Assembly (NCBI RefSeq): GCF_902498065.1
Contig: NZ_CABVIR010000002.1
Span: forward strand, 620,001-684,000
Direction: 5' to 3'
DNA length: 64,000 bases
Source: Pseudomonas fluorescens
Lineage (GTDB): Bacteria; Pseudomonadota; Gammaproteobacteria; Pseudomonadales; Pseudomonadaceae
The translations under genes were made by a program, and so were the position numbers. Below are positions 28,012 to 38,228 of this stretch, one piece after another. The notes under the pieces were generated by a model, which searched no databases, had not been told where the DNA came from, and worked only from the letters and a program-made list of their open reading frames with translations. The first letter of the stretch is position 1, and each line of letters begins with the position of its first letter.

Positions 28012-28488
28012 ATGGCCGAAAACCCCGTTTTTGAGCGCGCGACGCGATTTCTATCGGCATTGCGACACTGTCAGGTACTCGGGCTGCGAGTTCATAGCGC
28101 CAGCAGTGCCGGGCTCACCGTGATTCTGCCGTACAGCCCGCAAATCGTCGGTAACCCGCAAACCGGCGTGATCCACGGCGGTGCACTGACTACCTTGATG
28201 GACACCGCGTGTGGAATGTCCACCCTCTGCGTACTGCCCGAGTTCGAAGTCTGCCCGACCCTCGATCTGCGCATCGATTACATGCACGCGGCCGAGCCGC
28301 ACAAGGATGTGTACGGTTTTGCCCAATGCTATCGGGTCACCACGGACGTGATCTTCGCCCGCGGCTTTGCCTATCAGGACGATCCCGAACAGCCCATCGC
28401 CCATGTCGTGGGCACGTTCATGCGCATGGGCAAGGCCATCAAAGGCACCAAAGGCTTTGGTGGCGTCATCGCCGGAGGGGCGAAGTGA
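28012..28488 (+). CDS. PaaI-family hotdog thioesterase (first of a pair)
   Basis: A 158-residue hotdog-fold protein. The family segment NPQTGVIHGGALTTLMDTAC (about 48-67) contains the HGG turn and an acidic residue on the central helix, and PTLDLRIDYMHAA follows at about 82. Such proteins hydrolyse acyl-CoA thioesters; the substrate is unknown. I chose the ATG at 28012, preceded by AAGAAGAG. The reading frame is open much further upstream but without conservation. The gene overlaps the second hotdog gene by GTGA. Confidence 0.85.
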   Translation: MAENPVFERATRFLSALRHCQVLGLRVHSASSAGLTVILPYSPQIVGNPQTGVIHGGALTTLMDTACGMSTLCVLPEFEVCPTLDLRIDYMHAAEPHKDVYGFAQCYRVTTDVIFARGFAYQDDPEQPIAHVVGTFMRMGKAIKGTKGFGGVIAGGAK

Positions 28489-28937
28489 CTGACAACTTCA
28501 AGGAACAACTGCAACAGGCCCATGAGCAGGGCGATTACGCCTCGCTGCTGCATTTGATTCCCTACGCCAAATTGATTGGAGTCGAGTGCTCGCGGGTCGG
28601 CGATGAGCTGCTGTTTCGCCTGCCTGCGAGCAAGGACAACATTGGTAACCCATTATTGCCGGCGATTCACGGCGGTGTAATTGCCGGGTTCATGGAGCTG
28701 TCCGCTGCCTTGCACCTGCTGATTTTTACCGGCTCGCCGGGCGTACCGAAGATTATCGACTTTTCCCTCGACTACCTGCGTGCCGGGCAGTTCCGCGATA
28801 CGTGGGCTCGCTGCCAAGTGTGCCGTCAGGGGCGGCGTGTCGCCAACGTGGCAATAACCGCCTGGCAAAGCACCGAAGCCGAGCCCATTGCCACCGCCCG
28901 TGCCCACTTCAAAATCGATGAGCCCTTGAAATCCTGA
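28485..28937 (+). CDS. PaaI-family hotdog thioesterase (second of a pair)
   Basis: A 150-residue hotdog-fold protein starting at GTG 28485. It shows NPLLPAIHGGVIAGFMELSA (about 53-72) and KIIDFSLDYLRAG. It is a diverged paralogue of the preceding gene. Hotdog enzymes work as dimers or tetramers, so the two may form a hetero-oligomer, which is inference. The last codons contain the -35 element of the probable htpG heat-shock promoter. Confidence 0.85.
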   Translation: MTDNFKEQLQQAHEQGDYASLLHLIPYAKLIGVECSRVGDELLFRLPASKDNIGNPLLPAIHGGVIAGFMELSAALHLLIFTGSPGVPKIIDFSLDYLRAGQFRDTWARCQVCRQGRRVANVAITAWQSTEAEPIATARAHFKIDEPLKS

Positions 28938-28952
28938 TCCGAGCCCCCAACT
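28925..28952 (+). promoter_or_regulatory. Candidate sigma-32 heat-shock promoter of htpG
   Basis: CTTGAAA (28925-28931), 13-base spacer, CCCCAACT (28945-28952), against the consensus CTTGAAA-N11-16-CCCCATNT. Only one conserved base differs in the -10. It lies about 65 bases before the htpG start, overlapping the end of the thioesterase gene. Confidence 0.7.
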
Positions 28953-29018
28953 TTGATGACAACCCGCCGCCGACCCTCTAGGTCGCGGCCACTGCCATCT
29001 GATTGGAGTTTGATGACC

Positions 29019-30923
29019 ATGAGTGTGGAAACTCAAAAGGAAACCCTGGGCTTCCAGACCGAGGTGAAGCAACTGCTGCACCTCATGATCCATTCGCTGT
29101 ATTCCAACAAGGAAATCTTCCTTCGCGAATTGATCTCGAACGCCTCTGACGCTGTCGACAAATTACGTTTCGAAGCCCTGTCCAAGCCTGAGTTGCTGGA
29201 AGGTGGCGCCGAACTGAAAATCCGTGTGAGCTTCGACAAAGACGCTAAAACCGTCACCCTCGAAGACAACGGCATCGGCATGAGCCGTGAAGACGCGATC
29301 ACCCATCTGGGCACCATCGCCAAATCCGGCACCGCTGATTTCATGAAACACTTGTCTGGCGATCAGAAGAAAGATTCGCACCTGATCGGTCAGTTCGGCG
29401 TGGGTTTCTACTCCGCCTTCATCGTCGCCGACAAAGTCGACGTGTTCAGCCGTCGTGCCGGTGCTGCCGCCAGCGAAGGCGTGCACTGGTCGTCCAAGGG
29501 CGAAGGCGATTTTGAAGTTGCCACCGTCGAGAAAGCCGAGCGCGGCACCCGCATCGTCCTGCACCTGAAGTCCGGTGAAGACGAGTTCGCCGATGGCTGG
29601 CGTCTGCGCAACATCATCAAGAAGTACTCTGACCACATCGCTTTGCCAATCGAGTTGCCGAAAGAAGTGGCAGCCGTCGAAGGTGAAGAGAAGCCGGCCG
29701 TTGAATGGGAAACCGTCAACCGCGCCAGCGCCCTGTGGACCCGTCCTCGCACCGAGATCAAGGACGAGGAATATCAGGAGTTCTACAAACACATCGCGCA
29801 CGATTTCGAAAATCCGCTGAGCTGGAGTCACAACAAGGTCGAAGGCAAGCTCGAATACAGCTCGCTGCTTTACGTACCGACCCGTGCTCCGTTCGACCTG
29901 TACCAGCGCGAAGCGCCGAAAGGCCTGAAGCTGTACGTGCAGCGCGTGTTCGTCATGGATCAGGCCGAGTCGTTCCTGCCGCTGTACCTGCGCTTCATCA
30001 AAGGCGTGGTCGATTCCAACGACCTGTCGCTGAACGTGTCGCGGGAAATCCTGCAGAAAGATCCGATCATCGACTCCATGAAGTCGGCGCTGACCAAGCG
30101 TGTGCTGGACATGCTGGAAAAACTGGCGAAGAACGAGCCTGAGCAATACAAAGGCTTCTGGAAAAACTTCGGCCAGGTCATGAAAGAAGGCCCGGCAGAA
30201 GATTTCGCCAACAAAGAGAAAATTGCTGGCCTGCTGCGTTTCGCCTCCACTCAGGGCGAAGAAGGCGAGCAGGTGGTCGGTCTGGCCGAATACCTGGCTC
30301 GCGCCAAGGAAGGTCAGGACAAGATTTACTACCTGACCGGCGAAACCTACGCGCAAGTCAAAAACAGCCCGCACCTGGAAGTCTTCCGCAAGAAAGGCAT
30401 CGAAGTGCTGCTGCTGACCGACCGCATCGACGAGTGGCTGATGAGCTACCTCAGCGACTTCGACGGCAAGAGCTTTGTCGACGTGGCGCGCGGTGACCTG
30501 GACCTGGGTAACCTGGACTCGGAAGAGGACAAGAAAGCCGCAGAAGAAGTCGCCAAGTCCAAAGAAGGTCTGGTTGAACGTCTGAAAACTGCACTGGGCG
30601 ATTCGGTTGCTGAAGTACGGGTTTCCCATCGTCTGACCGACTCCCCGGCGATTCTCGCTATCGGCGAGCAGGACCTGGGCCTGCAAATGCGTCAGATCCT
30701 CGAAGCCAGCGGTCAGAAGGTTCCGGATTCGAAGCCGATCTTCGAATTCAACCCGGCTCACCCGTTGATCGAGAAGCTCGACAGCGAGCAGAGCGACGAG
30801 CGCTTCGGCGACCTGTCGCACATCCTCTTCGATCAGGCGGCCCTGGCGGCCGGCGACAGCTTGAAAGACCCGGCCGCGTATGTGCGCCGTCTCAACAAGC
30901 TGCTGGTTGAACTGTCGGTTTAA
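29019..30923 (+). CDS. htpG: Molecular chaperone HtpG (Hsp90)
   Basis: A 634-residue Hsp90. Order: N-terminal GHKL ATPase ([20 protein letters not shown] at about 25-44, [20 protein letters not shown] at about 85-104), middle domain with [14 protein letters not shown] and [11 protein letters not shown] (about 340), and the C-terminal dimerisation domain. No charged MEEVD tail, as expected in bacteria. The usual N-terminus [12 protein letters not shown] favours the ATG at 29019. Another ATG lies two codons upstream, closer to the GGAG at 29005. Likely heat-shock controlled (see the candidate promoter) and ended by a strong terminator. Confidence 0.97.
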   Translation: MSVETQKETLGFQTEVKQLLHLMIHSLYSNKEIFLRELISNASDAVDKLRFEALSKPELLEGGAELKIRVSFDKDAKTVTLEDNGIGMSREDAITHLGTIAKSGTADFMKHLSGDQKKDSHLIGQFGVGFYSAFIVADKVDVFSRRAGAAASEGVHWSSKGEGDFEVATVEKAERGTRIVLHLKSGEDEFADGWRLRNIIKKYSDHIALPIELPKEVAAVEGEEKPAVEWETVNRASALWTRPRTEIKDEEYQEFYKHIAHDFENPLSWSHNKVEGKLEYSSLLYVPTRAPFDLYQREAPKGLKLYVQRVFVMDQAESFLPLYLRFIKGVVDSNDLSLNVSREILQKDPIIDSMKSALTKRVLDMLEKLAKNEPEQYKGFWKNFGQVMKEGPAEDFANKEKIAGLLRFASTQGEEGEQVVGLAEYLARAKEGQDKIYYLTGETYAQVKNSPHLEVFRKKGIEVLLLTDRIDEWLMSYLSDFDGKSFVDVARGDLDLGNLDSEEDKKAAEEVAKSKEGLVERLKTALGDSVAEVRVSHRLTDSPAILAIGEQDLGLQMRQILEASGQKVPDSKPIFEFNPAHPLIEKLDSEQSDERFGDLSHILFDQAALAAGDSLKDPAAYVRRLNKLLVELSV

Positions 30924-30932
30924 CGGCGTTGT

Positions 30933-30960
30933 AAAAAAACCCGCTTCGGCGGGTTTTTTT
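30933..30960. terminator. Terminator after htpG (bidirectional)
   Basis: CCCGC-TTCG-GCGGG stem-loop flanked by seven A and seven T, between htpG (+) and the pirin gene (-). Confidence 0.92.
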
Positions 30961-30971
30961 ATTCCTGGGCT

Positions 30972-31841
30972 TTAGCGGGCGGGGGGCAGCTCGATCCGCT
31001 CAACTTCTCCCGGCACCGTTGGCCAATCCCCGGCCGCCCAGCGTCGGCGTGCTTCATCGATAGCCGCCGGATCGCTCGCCACAAAATTCCAGTTGATCCT
31101 TCGCGGCCCATCCAGTGGCGCGCCACCAAACAGCACTGCATGACAGTCGGTCTCGGCGAACAACGTCATCTCTTCCCCCGCTGGCAGTACGACCAGCGCA
31201 TGCGGTTCTATCCGTTCGCCATCGAGCTGTACATCGCCGCTCAACACGTACAGCGCCCGTTCTTCATGCTCGGTGGGAATCAGCAGCGTGGTTGCTGTCT
31301 GAAGGTTCAGTTCCGCGTAGAGCGTAGGAGAAAGCACCGGCACCGGCGATTCAAGGCAAAAGCCTGACCCGGCGATCATCCGGATCTTCACCCCAAGGTT
31401 ATCGCTGAGCGGCAACGTACACGCTGGATGATGACTGTAGTGTCCCGGTCCCTGTTCATGATCTTTCGGTGATGCAAGCCAGATCTGTAAACCGTGCAGG
31501 GTGAATCCGCGGTCCTTCAAGTCCTCGGGCGAGCGCTCGACGTGGGCAATGGCACTGCCGGCGGTCATCCAGCTGACGTCACCGGCCTCCACCACCTGAT
31601 CGGAACCGAGGCTGTCCTTGTGCTGGATCTGCCCCTGAAACAGGTAGGTGAGCGTCGACAGACCGATGTGCGGGTGCTGACGGATGTTCATGCCTTTGCC
31701 CGCGGGATAACGGGTTTCCAGCATGTGATCGAAAAACACAAAAGGCCCGACGCTGCGGCATTTGGCTGACGGCAGCGGGCGAAGAATCGGTTGGCCTTCG
31801 ACATCTTCGGCGCGGGGACGGATCACGAGGGGAGTGTTCAT
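30972..31841 (-). CDS. Pirin family bicupin protein
   Basis: A 289-residue protein with an N-terminal pirin cupin and a C-terminal pirin domain. The metal-binding site is recognisable as RQHPHIGLSTLTYLFQG (two His at about 57 and 59) and SAIAHVERSPEDL (His about 100, Glu about 102). Bacterial pirins are iron proteins, several with quercetin dioxygenase activity or regulatory partners; the role here is unknown. The C-terminal segment AVLFGGAPLDGPRRINWNFV is typical. The OsmC gene lies upstream, 61 bases away, in the same direction. Confidence 0.9.
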   Translation of the reverse strand: MNTPLVIRPRAEDVEGQPILRPLPSAKCRSVGPFVFFDHMLETRYPAGKGMNIRQHPHIGLSTLTYLFQGQIQHKDSLGSDQVVEAGDVSWMTAGSAIAHVERSPEDLKDRGFTLHGLQIWLASPKDHEQGPGHYSHHPACTLPLSDNLGVKIRMIAGSGFCLESPVPVLSPTLYAELNLQTATTLLIPTEHEERALYVLSGDVQLDGERIEPHALVVLPAGEEMTLFAETDCHAVLFGGAPLDGPRRINWNFVASDPAAIDEARRRWAAGDWPTVPGEVERIELPPAR

Positions 31842-31902
31842 GGTGCATTCCAGGCTGAGCGGGTGACGCGTGGAGCATAACCCGCTTGCCCGGCCCTTGC
31901 CG

Positions 31903-32319
31903 CTATTGGCTGAAGGCGCCTTCTGACAGATGGGTTTCGATGCTGACTTCAGTGGTGGTCATCAGCTTGTGCACCGGGCAACGGTCGGCCACGCGGTGCA
32001 GTTCATCGCGCTGGGCATCGGTGAGCACACCCTTGAGCGTCAGTTTGACGTGCAGGACATATTTGCCTTTCTGCTCTTCACTGTTGTCGCGTTTGACCTC
32101 CACACCAACACCCGTCAGCGGAATGTCTTTTTTCTTCGCATACAGCTTCAGGGTCAAAGCCTTGCACGCGCCGAGCGCAGCATCGAAGTAATCATGTGGC
32201 TCGGGTGCCGAGCCTTCACCGCCGGCGGAGGTTGGCACATCGGCAAAGAGTTCGTGGTCATCGATTTGTACGCTGTGACGAAAACCTTCGGCGGAAACGG
32301 TATTGATGGTAACGGTCAT
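31903..32319 (-). CDS. OsmC family protein
   Basis: A 138-residue protein of the OsmC/Ohr superfamily, thiol peroxidases acting on organic hydroperoxides. The first conserved Cys lies in DYFDAALGACKALTLKLYAK (about 44-63), the second in RVADRCPVHKLM (about 114). The pattern resembles YhfA-type more than Ohr. GGGAGG stands before the ATG at 32319. It may form a transcription unit with the pirin gene downstream. Confidence 0.9.
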   Translation of the reverse strand: MTVTINTVSAEGFRHSVQIDDHELFADVPTSAGGEGSAPEPHDYFDAALGACKALTLKLYAKKKDIPLTGVGVEVKRDNSEEQKGKYVLHVKLTLKGVLTDAQRDELHRVADRCPVHKLMTTTEVSIETHLSEGAFSQ

Positions 32320-32469
32320 GGCAAGCCTCCCAGGCAGGAATTAAGTCATTCGATCAAAAAGACTTCGTTGTTATAGAGCATTCCTGTCCGGTCGCGTTCC
32401 ACTTTCTTACCGGCTGAACCGTCTGCAGTGCGCCGAGGTCTACGCTTTTCCTGTCGCTGGAGATTGCCT

Positions 32470-33477
32470 GTGCGTTTATCCCGCTTGAGCTTTACCGCGT
32501 TGATGCTGCTGACGAGTGTTGAAGCCTTCGCTCGCGAATATGGCTACAGCGACGCGCACCTGCATTACGTGGATTTCTTCCAGGAAAGTGCGGGCATGCC
32601 GAAATTGCTCAAGGCCATGGCCGACAATCGCATTGATCATGTGATGATTTCCGGCATTCCGGTGGCCAAAAAATGGCACGAAGATGAACCGAAGCGCCCG
32701 CGCTATTACGCCGGTGATGACGCCGATGCCTATTGGTACAGCGCAACAGACACTATCGTCGCCGCCGCGGTGAACAAACTGACACCCGAACAGCGACAAC
32801 ACTTTCATCCGTTCCTGTCCGGCTTCAACCCCAACGATAAAAACTCCGCGGCCCATATCCAGCGCGTGCTGGATCTCAATCCGGGGCTGTGGCAGGGCAT
32901 CGGCGAAGTCTTCACCCGTCACGATGACCTGACCGCGCTGACCTCCGGGGATACGCCGCGGGCCAATAACGAAGCGATGACACGGATCTATCACCTCGCC
33001 GCCGAAAACGACTTGCCAGTAATGCTGCACTCCAACATCACTTCCAAGCGTGAGAAAAATCCGCTGTACCTCGCGGAAATCGAAGAACCGCTGCGCAATC
33101 ACCCGCACACCCGCTTTCTCTGGGCGCATGCGGGCACCAGTGCCGAGATACATCGGCACCAGACTCAGCTGGATTTTCTGCTGCCGACCCTGACGCGCAT
33201 GCTTGAGGCTTATCCCAATCTGTACATCGACCTGTCCTGGAGCCTGCTGACGCCTTACTTGCTGGACGAGCAGGGCAAGCCTCGCGAAGCGTGGTTAAAG
33301 CTGGTGGAGCGCTTTCCGGAGCGCTTCATGATCGGCTCGGACGTGGTGGGACGTTTCAACAAGCTCGGTCAGGAAATTCATGGATTTGATCCGCTTCTTG
33401 ACGCATTGCCCGAGGAGATTGCGAGAAAAGTCGCGCGGGACAACTTTCTGTCGATCCTGCCGCACGCCGTTCGCTAG
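32470..33477 (+). CDS. Exported amidohydrolase-family protein
   Basis: A 335-residue TIM-barrel hydrolase of the amidohydrolase-2 type with a signal peptide (RLSFTALMLLTSVEAFA). Metal-site motifs are visible: YSDAHLHYVDFF (HxH at about 26-28), a barrel His in LPVMLHSNIT, FLWAHAGTS, and a terminal Asp in RFMIGSDVVGR. The substrate is unknown. I chose the GTG at 32470 because GGAG stands 7 bases upstream and it puts the signal peptide at the N-terminus. A longer start at 32428 is possible. Export of this fold is less common and deserves note. Confidence 0.8.
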   Translation: MRLSRLSFTALMLLTSVEAFAREYGYSDAHLHYVDFFQESAGMPKLLKAMADNRIDHVMISGIPVAKKWHEDEPKRPRYYAGDDADAYWYSATDTIVAAAVNKLTPEQRQHFHPFLSGFNPNDKNSAAHIQRVLDLNPGLWQGIGEVFTRHDDLTALTSGDTPRANNEAMTRIYHLAAENDLPVMLHSNITSKREKNPLYLAEIEEPLRNHPHTRFLWAHAGTSAEIHRHQTQLDFLLPTLTRMLEAYPNLYIDLSWSLLTPYLLDEQGKPREAWLKLVERFPERFMIGSDVVGRFNKLGQEIHGFDPLLDALPEEIARKVARDNFLSILPHAVR

Positions 33478-33619
33478 TCGTTGCTGCCCTTCGATCAAAG
33501 TATTTGGATGGTTTGATATTACGTTTTCGTCTTACTAAAAAGTTTTGCGAGCCGATACCTTCTAAAGAAACCAGCTGCAGGTACGATGCAGCATTTTTTT
33601 TTTGGAAGGAACCAAGGCA

Positions 33620-35245
33620 ATGAGTATCAGAAGTATCAATATTGCGCCGCGTGCAGGCCTGGGTTTTGGTCTGTTGGCGTTGATGGTGTTTGGGTTGGGG
33701 GCGTTCGCCCTGCTGCAAATGTCGAACATGCGCGCACAGTCGGATCAGGTGGATGACAACTGGCTGCCCAGCGTGATGGTGGTCGGTGAAATGAGTCAGG
33801 ACATGTTGCGGCTGCGGGCCTTGACCATGCGCCTGCTGATCGAGCGCGATCCGCAGGCGCTGGGGCAGAATGTCGGCAAGCTCAACGAACTCAAAGGTAC
33901 CCTCGAAGAAACGCATCAACGCTATGAGCGGCTGATCGTGTTGCCGGAAGAGCGTGTGCTGTTCGACCGTTTCAAGGCCGCCGAGCAGAAGTACCTGCAG
34001 TTTCAGAGTCAGGTGATGAACCTGTCCGCTCAAGGACGAGTGGAGGAGTCGGCAGCAATTCTCAACGGCGATATGAGCCCGATTGCTGATGGTATCGCCG
34101 TGACGCTCAAGGAGTTGGTGGAACTGAACAAACGCAACGCCAATCTCGCTACCGAGTCGGGGCGTGTGGTGTTCAGCTACTCCAGGTTCTGGGTCGGCGT
34201 GATGATTGGCGTGACGGTGTTGATGACTATCGGCCTGGCGCTGTTGTTGACGCGCAGCATCGTGTTGCCGCTCGCGCAATCGTTGAAGGTGGCTGAAGGG
34301 GTGGCGGGCGGCGATCTGACCGGTGACATCCGCATCTCCGGCAAGGATGAACCGGCGCGTCTGCTGCAGGCGCTGAAAAGCATGCAGCAGAGTTTGCGCG
34401 ACACCCTTCGGCGCATCTCCGACTCGTCCAGCCAATTGGCTTCGGCTTCGGAAGAACTCAGTAGTGTCACCGAAGCCGCGACCCGTGGCCTGCATCAGCA
34501 AAGCCTGGAAATCGATCAGGCGGCGACGGCGGTCAACCAAATGACGGCCGCCGTGGAGGAGGTGGCAAGCAACGCGGTGGCCACGTCCGAAGCGTCGCGT
34601 GAATCTGACCGGATCGCCCAGCATGGCCGCGAGCAGGTTCACCAGACGGTGTTGTCCATCGAGTCTCTGGCTGACGATGTCACCGCCAACGCCTCACAGG
34701 TCGAAGACCTCGCGCTGAAGGTGTATGGCATCAGCAAGGTGCTTGACGTGATTCGCTCGATCGCCGAACAGACCAACCTGCTGGCCTTGAACGCAGCGAT
34801 CGAAGCGGCGCGGGCCGGGGACGCCGGGCGCGGGTTTGCGGTGGTGGCTGACGAGGTGCGCGCCCTGGCGCACCGGACGCAGCAATCGACGGGGGAAATC
34901 GAGCAGATGATTATGGGTATCCAGCAAGGCACCGATTCTGCCGTCAGCTCAATGCAGCAGAGCAACACCCGCGCGCGTTCGACACTCGAAGTAGCGAAAG
35001 CCGCCGGTGTCGCTCTGGAAGAAATCGCGTCGGCGTTCACCTTGATCAATGAGCGCAACCTGGTGATCGCCAGCGCCTCAGAGGAACAAGCGGCAGTAGC
35101 GCGAGAGGTGGATCGCAATTTGATGAACATTCGTGATCTGGCATTGCAGACTTCGGCGGGGGCGAATCAGACCAGTGCGGCGAGTCAGGAGTTGTCGCGG
35201 TTGGCGGTGGACCTGAATACGATGGTCGCGCGGTTTTCGGTCTGA
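33620..35245 (+). CDS. Methyl-accepting chemotaxis protein
   Basis: A 541-residue chemoreceptor. Order: first membrane segment ([20 protein letters not shown], about 11-30), a periplasmic four-helix-bundle (4HB_MCP) sensor to about 188, second membrane segment ([20 protein letters not shown], about 190-209), HAMP about 212-265, and the cytoplasmic signalling domain with the CheA/CheW-binding tip [20 protein letters not shown] near 380-399. The ligand is unknown. GGAAGGA precedes the ATG at 33620. Upstream is an AT-rich stretch with a GCCGATAC element resembling a FliA -10. Confidence 0.93.
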   Translation: MSIRSINIAPRAGLGFGLLALMVFGLGAFALLQMSNMRAQSDQVDDNWLPSVMVVGEMSQDMLRLRALTMRLLIERDPQALGQNVGKLNELKGTLEETHQRYERLIVLPEERVLFDRFKAAEQKYLQFQSQVMNLSAQGRVEESAAILNGDMSPIADGIAVTLKELVELNKRNANLATESGRVVFSYSRFWVGVMIGVTVLMTIGLALLLTRSIVLPLAQSLKVAEGVAGGDLTGDIRISGKDEPARLLQALKSMQQSLRDTLRRISDSSSQLASASEELSSVTEAATRGLHQQSLEIDQAATAVNQMTAAVEEVASNAVATSEASRESDRIAQHGREQVHQTVLSIESLADDVTANASQVEDLALKVYGISKVLDVIRSIAEQTNLLALNAAIEAARAGDAGRGFAVVADEVRALAHRTQQSTGEIEQMIMGIQQGTDSAVSSMQQSNTRARSTLEVAKAAGVALEEIASAFTLINERNLVIASASEEQAAVAREVDRNLMNIRDLALQTSAGANQTSAASQELSRLAVDLNTMVARFSV

Positions 35246-35262
35246 CCAGACGCTGCAAACCC

Positions 35263-35362
35263 CGTAGGAGCGAGTGTGCTCGCGATGGACGTTAACGATA
35301 ACGCTGTAAACCTGACAAGCTGCGGCGTTCATCAACCCATCGCGAGAAAGCTCGTTCCTACA
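35263..35362. repeat. REP doublet (REPIN), diverged
   Basis: Inverted copies at 35263-35286 (GTAGGAGCGAGTGTGCTCGC) and 35339-35362 (GCGAGAAAGCTCGTTCCTAC). The internal stems have diverged more than in other copies. Confidence 0.82.
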
Positions 35363-35370
35363 TAAAGGCG

Positions 35371-35398
35371 AAAAAAAACCCCGCATTAGCGGGGCTTT
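35371..35398 (-). terminator. Rho-independent terminator after the DUF3108 gene
   Basis: Stem CCCCGC-ATTA-GCGGGG. Read on the minus strand it is followed by eight T. Confidence 0.9.
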
Positions 35399-35413
35399 CC
35401 ATATCGATCCGGA

Positions 35414-36127
35414 TCAGCTGCCCTTGACAGCCTTGCCGTTGACCTTGCCGTCGAGGAGCATGATGTTGTACTCCTTGCCGTCGGTTTCGACCTGTTGCAG
35501 GCGGACCAGCAGGTAATCCCAGTCCTTGGCGAACCACAGCACGGTGATGCGCTTGCTTTGTGTCGGATCGCGTACGCGCTCGACCTTGATCGCGTCGATC
35601 TGGCCAGCCTTGGTGTCGACCTTTTCCGAACCCAGCACGCGGAAGTCATAGGTATCGACTTCACCATCATCGACCACCTGGTAGCTCATGCTTTTCTTGC
35701 CGGCAGCCACGTCATGCTGGAGAGCAAGCTGATAGGTGGATTTGTCGACCATGCCGCGGTTGAGCGGAATGTTGACGGCGTCACCACGATCGGTGCCGGT
35801 GACCTTTTTGGCGGTCCAGTCGAAATCCAGGTCAGCCTTTTTGGCTTTGCCCAGGCCACCGCGTTCAAAGTGGTAGGACTGTGGCAGCAGGGTGTCCTTG
35901 TCCAGGGTCAGGGTACTTTCTTCGGTCAGGCTGGCGATCATCATCGAGGCCTTAAAGCTGAGCTTCCAGACGCCGTTGGCTTCCTTGGTGAGGCTGCGCT
36001 CGGCGGTGCCGCTCATGGGCAGCTGCTTCCAGTCGGCGGTGTAGCTGGCGGAGAAAGGTTGAAGTTCCGCAGCCTGCGCGAAAGGCAGGGCAAGCAGAGC
36101 GCAAGCGAAGAGCAGGGCGCGACGCAT
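35414..36127 (-). CDS. DUF3108 domain-containing exported protein
   Basis: A 237-residue periplasmic protein with signal peptide MRRALLFACALLALPFAQA. It matches the DUF3108 layout: beta-rich with PFSASYTADWKQLPMSGTAE at the mature N-terminus, and RVRDPTQSKRITVLWFAKDW (about 185-204). The function is unknown. A clear AGGAG precedes the ATG. It lies 8 bases after the purN stop in the same direction and may be the last gene of a purM-purN-DUF3108 operon, an arrangement common in Pseudomonas. Confidence 0.87.
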   Translation of the reverse strand: MRRALLFACALLALPFAQAAELQPFSASYTADWKQLPMSGTAERSLTKEANGVWKLSFKASMMIASLTEESTLTLDKDTLLPQSYHFERGGLGKAKKADLDFDWTAKKVTGTDRGDAVNIPLNRGMVDKSTYQLALQHDVAAGKKSMSYQVVDDGEVDTYDFRVLGSEKVDTKAGQIDAIKVERVRDPTQSKRITVLWFAKDWDYLLVRLQQVETDGKEYNIMLLDGKVNGKAVKGS

Positions 36128-36135
36128 AAAATCTC

Positions 36136-36786
36136 CTAGGTTCGAATCAAGTGGCCTCTGGCCGCGAGTAACTTGCCATCCAGTAAAGCACCTTGTTCAC
36201 CGAGTGATAAACGACCTTCTGCAAACCAGCGTACGGCCATCGGGTAGATCAGGTGTTCCTGGGTGTGAACTCGCTGCGCCAGACTCTGCGGCGAATCGTG
36301 CAACTCTACCGGTATTACTGCCTGTACGACCAGTGGTCCGCCATCGAGTTCCTCGGTGACAAAGTGCACGGAACAGCCGTGTTCAGTGTCGCCGGCCTCC
36401 AGCGCGCGCTGATGAGTGTGTAACCCTTTGTATTTGGGTAGCAGCGAGGGGTGGATGTTCAGCAGGCGACCCGCGTAGTGGCGCACGAAGTCAGCGCTGA
36501 GAATGCGCATGAAACCGGCCAGTACCACGAGTTTGGGATTGAAGGCGTCGATCAGTTCGATCAGCGCGGCATCGAAGGCTTCGCGGCCTTCGAACGCCTT
36601 GTGATCCAGGGAGCGGGTGTCGATACCCGCCTCCCTGGCGCGTTGCAGGCCGTAGGCGTCGGCGCGGTTGGAAATCACCGCGGCGATGCGGACCGGGCTG
36701 TCGCCGGTCCGCGTGCTGTCGATCAAGGCCTGCAAGTTACTGCCGGTGCCGGACAACAGCACCACCACATCACAGGTCTGGGACAT
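36136..36786 (-). CDS. purN: Phosphoribosylglycinamide formyltransferase
   Basis: A 216-residue enzyme that formylates GAR with 10-formyl-tetrahydrofolate in purine synthesis. Motifs: VVVLLSGTGSNLQALID at about 7-23 (phosphate loop), LAGFMRILSADFV, the catalytic region INIHPSLLPKYKG-like LNIHPSLLPKYKGLHTHQRA (about 107-126), and SVHFVTEELDGGPLVVQA. The ATG at 36786 overlaps the purM stop (TGATG), so the two are coupled. Confidence 0.96.
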   Translation of the reverse strand: MSQTCDVVVLLSGTGSNLQALIDSTRTGDSPVRIAAVISNRADAYGLQRAREAGIDTRSLDHKAFEGREAFDAALIELIDAFNPKLVVLAGFMRILSADFVRHYAGRLLNIHPSLLPKYKGLHTHQRALEAGDTEHGCSVHFVTEELDGGPLVVQAVIPVELHDSPQSLAQRVHTQEHLIYPMAVRWFAEGRLSLGEQGALLDGKLLAARGHLIRT

Positions 36787-37844
36787 CAATGAGCCTTGAG
36801 GTTCTTCAGTTCAACCTGAGCCGCGCCTTCGGCAGCGGTGGCGATCTGGCCGATGACCCAAGGCTGCTCGCCGGCTTCACGCAGCACGTTCAGCGCGGTT
36901 TCAACGTGCTCTTGAGCCACGCAGATCACCATGCCCACGCCGCAGTTCAGCACGCGGTGCATTTCGTTTTCGTCGACGTTGCCTTTCTCTTGCAGCCAGT
37001 CGAACACGGCAGGGCGAGTCCAGCTCGCAACGTCAACCACCGCTTGAGCGCCTTTTGGCAGCACGCGCGGGATGTTGTCCAACAGGCCGCCACCGGTGAT
37101 GTGGGCCATGGCTTTGACCGCGCCGGTGTCCTTGATCAGCTTGAGCAGCGGCTTCACGTAGATGCGGGTCGGGGCCATCAGCAGGTCGGTCAGCGGCTTG
37201 CCGTCGAGCTGGATGTTTTCGATGTCGGCACCGGACACTTCGATGATCTTGCGGATCAGCGAGTAGCCGTTGGAGTGCGGGCCGGAAGACGGCAGGGCGA
37301 GCAGGGCATCGCCGGCAGCGACTTTCGAACCGTCGATGATTTCGGTTTTTTCCACGACGCCGACGCAGAAACCGGCCAGGTCGTAGTCTTCGCCTTCGTA
37401 CATGCCAGGCATTTCAGCGGTTTCGCCGCCCACCAGGGAGCAGCCGGACAGTTCGCAGCCTGCGCCGATACCGGTCACGACCTGGGTCGCGGTTTCGACG
37501 TTGAGTTTGCCGGTGGCGTAGTAGTCGAGGAAGAACAGTGGCTCGGCGCCGCAGACCACCAGGTCGTTCACGCACATGGCCACCAGGTCGATGCCGATGC
37601 TGTCGTGCTTGTTCAGGTTCAGCGCCAGACGCAGCTTGGTGCCGACGCCGTCAGTGCCGGAAACCAGTACAGGCTGCTTGTAGCCGGCCGGGATTTCGCA
37701 GAGGGCGCCGAAACCGCCCAGGCCGCCCATGACTTCCGGGCGCGCAGTGCGCTTGGCGACGCTCTTGATGCGTTCGACCAATGCTTCACCGGCGTCGATG
37801 TCTACACCGGCGTCCTTGTAGCTCAGGGAGGGTTGCTTGCTCAT
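36786..37844 (-). CDS. purM: Phosphoribosylformylglycinamidine cyclo-ligase
   Basis: A 352-residue AIR synthetase of purine synthesis. Visible: the N-terminal [40 protein letters not shown] (about 60-79), [13 protein letters not shown] (about 137) and the glycine-rich [14 protein letters not shown]. Normal length. It is the first gene of the purM-purN unit and is divergent from the DUF2066 gene. Confidence 0.97.
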   Translation of the reverse strand: MSKQPSLSYKDAGVDIDAGEALVERIKSVAKRTARPEVMGGLGGFGALCEIPAGYKQPVLVSGTDGVGTKLRLALNLNKHDSIGIDLVAMCVNDLVVCGAEPLFFLDYYATGKLNVETATQVVTGIGAGCELSGCSLVGGETAEMPGMYEGEDYDLAGFCVGVVEKTEIIDGSKVAAGDALLALPSSGPHSNGYSLIRKIIEVSGADIENIQLDGKPLTDLLMAPTRIYVKPLLKLIKDTGAVKAMAHITGGGLLDNIPRVLPKGAQAVVDVASWTRPAVFDWLQEKGNVDENEMHRVLNCGVGMVICVAQEHVETALNVLREAGEQPWVIGQIATAAEGAAQVELKNLKAH

Positions 37845-38228
37845 GATCCAGGCCTTTAGGGGGGATTCAGGGGTAACGACCGAGTCCAGTGGGACCGCCG
37901 AAACAAACGAAGGGCATGTGCCTTGCGCGAATTTCAGGGTGCCCGGCTGTTGCCGGTCTGCGAAGGCGCGCGATTTTATCAGGCTTGAGGGGCAGCGGCC
38001 ATCCTCAGGCCGACAGCAGGGGCATATCGATACAAAAAAACCGCAATTGCCCGTGTTGGTCGCCTCCCGCTTGGCTGTATAAGGTATCGCGATTAACCGT
38101 CTATCGTTATGGCAGTGCGAAAAACTTAACCGGGACGCGTGAATGTTTTACGTCGGGCGATGGTCACAGCCTTGCTCGATTGTCTTCATGCGGTCAGTTC
38201 CAGCCGCTCTTGTCGTCAGGAATCTTCC
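37845..38228. other. Intergenic region between divergent purM and DUF2066 genes
   Basis: 384 bases without a supported gene. It must hold the purM promoter (-) and the promoter of the DUF2066-perM-hda group (+). I could not pick a convincing hexamer pair. Short frames here show no family features. Confidence 0.5.

Noticed and set aside
28971..28985. Small stem CGACC / GGTCG in the htpG leader as an RNA thermometer
   Set aside because: Only five pairs and not covering the ribosome site; sigma-32 control explains heat response better.
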